A stretch of 9,187 nt of DNA. Source: Bacteroidota bacterium. GTDB taxonomy: Bacteria > Bacteroidota > Bacteroidia > Flavobacteriales > Flavobacteriaceae. Of the stretch, positions 6,776 to 9,187 are shown one piece after another. The notes beneath the pieces were generated by a model that searched no databases, was not told the origin of the DNA, and saw nothing but the letters and a program-made list of their open reading frames with translations. Position 1 is the first letter of the stretch, and each line of letters starts with the position of its first letter. The translations under genes were made by a program, and so were the position numbers. The stretch spans positions 1-9,187 of the forward strand of contig JAJYSO010000042.1 of the NCBI GenBank assembly GCA_021793535.1, in the 5' to 3' direction.

Positions 6776-6955
6776 GCTTTACTAAATTAGGAAAAATTTT
6801 CCTTCCTTCACAATGTGACTTCGCGTATTTCAAGGCCGGTCAATCTTTAATAGAGAACCTTTTCTCGCAGCGCTCTGAATTCGGGGAAAACCTTTTGCTG
6901 TGTCTTTTTGCAAACGGAGAGCAAAAAAACAGTTTATGATCAGTTTGTTATTTCT

Positions 6956-6963
6956 CAAAAGTA
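6956..6963 (-). promoter_or_regulatory. Candidate -7 box (TACTTTTG) for the PDZ protease
   Basis: The minus strand reads TACTTTTG, an exact match to the Bacteroidota TAnnTTTG consensus. There is no TTG at the -33 distance; instead a perfect CRP/FNR-like dyad is centred near 6992.5, about 41-43 bases before the transcription start predicted from this box. The transcript would have a leader of about 225 bases before ATG 6726. Inference from motif and spacing. Confidence 0.45.
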
Positions 6964-6985
6964 GCGTTTAGAAAATATTAAAATC

Positions 6986-6999
6986 TTGACTTATGTCAA
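6986..6999. promoter_or_regulatory. CRP/FNR-like operator TTGAC-N4-GTCAA
   Basis: A perfect dyad, TTGAC TTAT GTCAA, flanked by AATATT-type repeats that widen the symmetry. It has the same architecture as CRP/FNR-superfamily sites (FNR: TTGAT-N4-ATCAA). Its distance to the -7 box at 6956-6963 fits a class II activator position for the PDZ protease. The regulator is not encoded in this window. Confidence 0.45.
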
Positions 7000-7030
7000 T
7001 ATTTATAGAGGCATTTTCCATCTAATAGGT

Positions 7031-7060
7031 AAAGCTTGTAGAGTATGGTTGAGAAGCTTT
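7031..7060. repeat. 7-bp inverted repeat AAAGCTT / AAGCTTT
   Basis: AAAGCTT (7031-7037) and AAGCTTT (7054-7060) are exact inverted copies around a 16-base spacer, and one T-G and one G-C pair extend the stem. It lies about 95 bases downstream of the lipoprotein protease stop. No T-run follows on the minus strand, so it does not look like an intrinsic terminator; each arm holds the self-complementary AAGCTT, so the pairing may be incidental. Confidence 0.3.
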
Positions 7061-7161
7061 GCCCGAGTGTTAGGGTAGGAAGAGATACTGCTGATAAAGG
7101 AACCACAATAAAAATATTCGCGGATTTTAACAGATACGGTTATATTACGAAAGCTATTTGA
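7045..7161 (+). CDS. Possible 38-aa small ORF, antisense at a gene end
   Basis: ATG 7045 opens a 38-codon frame to TGA 7159-7161 (MVEKLCPSVRVGRD, then GTTIKIFADFN, ending YITKAI). The composition is protein-like (balanced charged and hydrophobic residues), unlike the low-complexity translations typical of A/T-rich gaps. There is no Shine-Dalgarno sequence and an in-frame TAG lies two codons before the ATG. It overlaps the last 8 bases of the lipoprotein protease gene on the other strand. It could be a real small protein, the remnant of a larger gene, or chance. I recognise no family. Confidence 0.22.
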   Translation: MVEKLCPSVRVGRDTADKGTTIKIFADFNRYGYITKAI

Positions 7162-8443
7162 GTAGCATATACATATACTCGAAGTTTAAAATTAAGGTGT
7201 GGAACTGCGTAAAGACATCTTGCCCTAAATTACCATCAAAATCTTTATTGAAATAATACTCTTCAAGACTCACGGGTATTTGGGGAAGGACTGTTTCTTT
7301 GGAACCTATTTGTATAGGAAAATTTGCTAAAGCGTATTCCTCTACTTCAGTTGTTCCTCCTGCACCACCACGTTTTTGGGTTTGTTTTATGCCTCTTTGT
7401 TCCACTTCCTGCTTGTGCTCTTTATAGTACTTGTAGGACAGCTCAGAACTTTTTGCCCCCGTATCAAAAGTGAAGAGGAGTGTATCTTTTTCGGATTTTA
7501 CCTGCACAATGGGATTGAGGTCATTTAAAAACATGTTTCTCTCTATTTTTTCTCCGGGATTTTTGGGAATGGTCATGTTTCCATTTTTATGGATGTGAAT
7601 TTCCTTCAATTGATGAATGACGGGGAATCCAATGATACCGTGTATGCGATAATCAATCGTGGGAAAATTCAATTGCTCATCCGGTAGTACAAGGAAAATT
7701 ACATTTTCAAATAAGAGGTTTCCAAGATACAGGCTGTCGGCAACAGCCAGTTTAGATTGTACTTTAAGATGAGTGGAAGATCCCACTTCTATAGCCGATT
7801 CTATGATGTCGAAGTTCATATTTTTAGCCTGCGAAAGGGAAATTGTAGAGAAGTTCGCTCCGGTGTCGAAGACGAATTCACTTGACAGGCCATGAGAACT
7901 TACCGGTGTCATAATGTGATCAATCTTATTCCGATAAGATGGGATTTCTTCGGTTTCGTGCGAATGCATGATTTGAGGAGGAACGTCAGCCAGGGCTTCA
8001 AAGAGATTCATGGAGTTGGAATAGTCGGAACGCTCTTCATGAGTTAATAAATGAGCATAGTTTTTTAAAAGGACTGCAAAAGCCTTGGAAGCTTGCTTAT
8101 ACTGGTAGGAGTATACATAATTCGTTCCCTGTATATCCAGTAATTCTGACATTAGCGTATCGTTGAGCTTATCTTGGTATTTTTCAATCAAGCGCTCGAT
8201 ATGAGTATTGGAGCGTTTGCTTTTTCCAAAGGCTTTTGCAATATGTGCTTGGTAATATAAAAGTTGATCGCTCTCAAGGGAGGCCTCACTTTTTTGAAGA
8301 AGAGCATTTAACTTGAAATAATTTTTTTGCTTGAGAAATTCATGGAGCCTTTGAGATACCTTATCTGCTGAGACGGGATTTGAACAGCCGATCAACATCC
8401 ATAACCCTGCGATGATAAAGGTGTTTCTGAGAAGGAAGTTCAT
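7154..8443 (-). CDS. Lipoprotein double-lobed retropepsin-like aspartyl protease
   Basis: A 429-residue lipoprotein. Residues 1-19 form a lipoprotein signal peptide ending in the lipobox LIGC, with C20 as the lipidated cysteine; the start at ATG 8443 is chosen because it puts this lipobox at normal distance, while ATG 8485 would add 14 residues. Residues after the cysteine (SNPVSADK) lack the acidic surface-export signal, so it probably faces the periplasm. Residues 28-150 are helical and TPR-like (KVSQRLHEFLKQKNYFKL, YKQASKAFAVLLKNYA). Lobe one has FVFDTGANFS (D193) and HGIIGFPV; lobe two has FTFDTGAKSS (D327), a glycine-rich flap (RGGAGGTTE, 358-366) and NLGQDVF (405-411). Both DTG motifs are intact, so an active site could form within one chain. 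It lies upstream of the PDZ protease on the same strand, but 427 bases apart. Substrate unknown. Confidence 0.88.
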   Translation of the reverse strand: MNFLLRNTFIIAGLWMLIGCSNPVSADKVSQRLHEFLKQKNYFKLNALLQKSEASLESDQLLYYQAHIAKAFGKSKRSNTHIERLIEKYQDKLNDTLMSELLDIQGTNYVYSYQYKQASKAFAVLLKNYAHLLTHEERSDYSNSMNLFEALADVPPQIMHSHETEEIPSYRNKIDHIMTPVSSHGLSSEFVFDTGANFSTISLSQAKNMNFDIIESAIEVGSSTHLKVQSKLAVADSLYLGNLLFENVIFLVLPDEQLNFPTIDYRIHGIIGFPVIHQLKEIHIHKNGNMTIPKNPGEKIERNMFLNDLNPIVQVKSEKDTLLFTFDTGAKSSELSYKYYKEHKQEVEQRGIKQTQKRGGAGGTTEVEEYALANFPIQIGSKETVLPQIPVSLEEYYFNKDFDGNLGQDVFTQFHTLILNFEYMYMLLK

Positions 8444-8517
8444 TGATTTTTTTTGAGAAAGAATAAAGATAAAATTTATGGGCAAACCTTAAGCTCTCAA
8501 GCGCTTTTTTCTGATAA

Positions 8518-8584
8518 ATACCCTGAAAGGCATTCCTTAAATAGGCGGCAATAGTAGTGTTTACTATACGCCTTTCAAGGGTAT
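8518..8584. repeat. Nested inverted repeat between two minus-strand genes
   Basis: The outer arms ATACCCTGAAAGGC (8518-8531) and GCCTTTCAAGGGTAT (8570-8584) are inverted copies with one unpaired A. Inside lies ATAGTA-GTGTT-TACTAT (8551-8567), and AGGCG (8543-8547) can pair with CGCCT (8569-8573), competing with the outer stem. It follows the VOC gene stop and precedes the lipoprotein protease on the minus strand. No strong T-run follows on either side, so an intrinsic terminator is doubtful; a miniature mobile repeat or an RNA switch-like structure is possible. Confidence 0.5.
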
Positions 8585-8636
8585 CCTCAGGCTTAGAACT
8601 GTGTGATCAATTTTTGACCAGGGCTCTCTTTATTTT

Positions 8637-9062
8637 TTAATCTTTCCTCTTGGATTCAATCATCCATTCAATACCGTATCGGTCTCTGAACATGGCAAAA
8701 TAAGAACCCCATGGGCTTTCTGCAATAGGCATTTCTACCTGCCCTCCAGCTGAAAGTCCATAAAACAGTCGATCTGCTTCTTCTTTATGGTCAACGGTTA
8801 TGGAGATTTTACTTCGGGTTTCTTGCTCATTATGTTTTCCCATAAAATTGGGAGTGTCATTCCCCATGAGCATATTATGCTTACCAATTGGAAGTGCGAT
8901 ATGCATGATTTTGTCGGCCTCGTCTTCCGAAAAAGGATGCTGGGGATTAGGGAGATCCTTATAGCGACTGAGGTTTTGGAACTCTCCTCCGAACACGGAT
9001 TGATAAAAGGTAAAAGCTTCTTCTGCATTGCCGTTAAAATGTAGATAAGGATTTATTTTCAT
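8637..9062 (-). CDS. VOC-superfamily protein, PhnB-like
   Basis: A 141-residue cytoplasmic protein of the vicinal oxygen chelate (glyoxalase/bleomycin-resistance) fold, PhnB-like branch. Seen in order: INPYLHFNGNAEEAFTFYQSVFGGEF (3-28), the family's opening signature; KIMHIALPIGKHNMLMGND (51-69), the first metal-site-region strand; KISITVDHKEEADRLFYGLS (85-104); and the closing ESPWGSYFAMFRDRYGIEWMI (115-135). PhnB-like proteins are usually dimers, and most have no proven reaction; despite the name, a link to phosphonate use is not implied. ATG 9062 fits the family start exactly. No neighbour suggests a pathway, and it appears monocistronic. Family assignment is firm, substrate unknown. Confidence 0.93.
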   Translation of the reverse strand: MKINPYLHFNGNAEEAFTFYQSVFGGEFQNLSRYKDLPNPQHPFSEDEADKIMHIALPIGKHNMLMGNDTPNFMGKHNEQETRSKISITVDHKEEADRLFYGLSAGGQVEMPIAESPWGSYFAMFRDRYGIEWMIESKRKD

Positions 9063-9187
9063 AAGAAGGTAATTTTGAGATTATTGGTGTACGTAAAAAT
9101 AGGGTATCCTTGGAAAGGTAGACTTGCCATAAGATAAGAAAGAACTCTTTTCTAGAATAAAAATTTGCTTATTTGTGGATCGACGTC

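Larger units (their letters stand above)
6727..7153. other. 427-base gap between two minus-strand protease genes
   Basis: No recognised gene. It holds, from right to left along the minus strand, a 7-bp inverted repeat (7031-7060), a TTGAC-N4-GTCAA dyad (6986-6999), an exact TAnnTTTG box (6963-6956), the small palindrome GGAAAAATTTTCC (6790-6802), and a copy of the 16S 3'-end sequence (6775-6766). The region predicted to be the 5' leader of the PDZ protease has no internal ATG on the minus strand. A 38-codon plus-strand ORF lies at its right edge. Its size suggests a long regulated leader or the remains of another element. Confidence 0.6.

Noticed and set aside
8444..8485. Longer start of the lipoprotein protease
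   Set aside because: It would place the lipobox cysteine at residue 34, too far from the start for a normal lipoprotein signal.
8489..8533. 14-codon leader peptide (MPFRVFIRKKRLRA) before the lipoprotein protease
   Set aside because: It has no ribosome binding site, and part of it comes from the inverted repeat arm; chance is likelier.
9113..9120. TACCTTTC (minus strand) as a VOC-gene -7 box
   Set aside because: The last base departs from TAnnTTTG and no -33 TTG is present.
9175..9187. Adapter remnant at the right edge
   Set aside because: GTGGATCGACGTC does not match AGATCGGAAGAGC beyond a few bases.

Overview
The window is a 9.2 kb piece of what looks like a chromosome from the Bacteroidota, most likely a marine-type member of the Flavobacteriaceae. 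Reasons: low to moderate G+C; no clear Shine-Dalgarno sequence before several genes; -7 boxes that match the Bacteroidota consensus TAnnTTTG; and gene types typical of that group (double-lobed retropepsin-like proteases with a PDZ or helical domain, an NhaA with a long cytoplasmic insertion, an XRE regulator with a C-terminal coiled coil, and an NTase-like/HEPN protein). No rRNA, tRNA, CRISPR array or intact insertion sequence was seen. Placement below phylum is inference.

Layout. The left edge starts with nine bases identical to the 3' end of Illumina TruSeq adapters, joined to the truncated 3' part of nadA (quinolinate synthase). After about 340 bases without a convincing gene come a flavodoxin-fold NAD(P)H oxidoreductase (817-1545), a small lysine-rich protein with a Rho_N motif (1624-1872) and nhaA (2005-3339), all on the plus strand. 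An XRE-type regulator (3370-3786, minus) faces nhaA tail to tail and is divergent from a two-gene unit: a 105-residue protein of unknown function (3917-4234) and, 3 bases later, a 385-residue protein with a degenerate nucleotidyltransferase-like N-terminus and a HEPN domain (4238-5395). The HEPN gene and the next gene share a TTAA at their stop codons.

The right half is on the minus strand. A PDZ-containing aspartyl protease (5392-6726) and a lipoprotein aspartyl protease with a helical N-terminal region (7154-8443) are separated by 427 bases. That gap holds a perfect TTGAC-N4-GTCAA dyad, an exact TAnnTTTG box placed as in a class II CRP/FNR-type promoter, a copy of the 16S rRNA 3'-end sequence, and a possible 38-codon ORF. 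Next come a nested inverted repeat (8518-8584) and a PhnB-like VOC-family protein (8637-9062).

How the genes relate. Most are separate housekeeping or stress functions (NAD synthesis, redox, sodium/proton exchange, envelope proteolysis). Two groups deserve attention. The first is the XRE / unknown 105-aa / NTase-like-HEPN cluster, which has the look of a regulated toxin-antitoxin-like or defence-like module but has no conserved catalytic motif in the expected place. The second is the tandem pair of pepsin-like double-lobed retropepsins: one keeps both DTG motifs, the other has a changed second lobe, and the gap between them carries the possible activator-dependent promoter.
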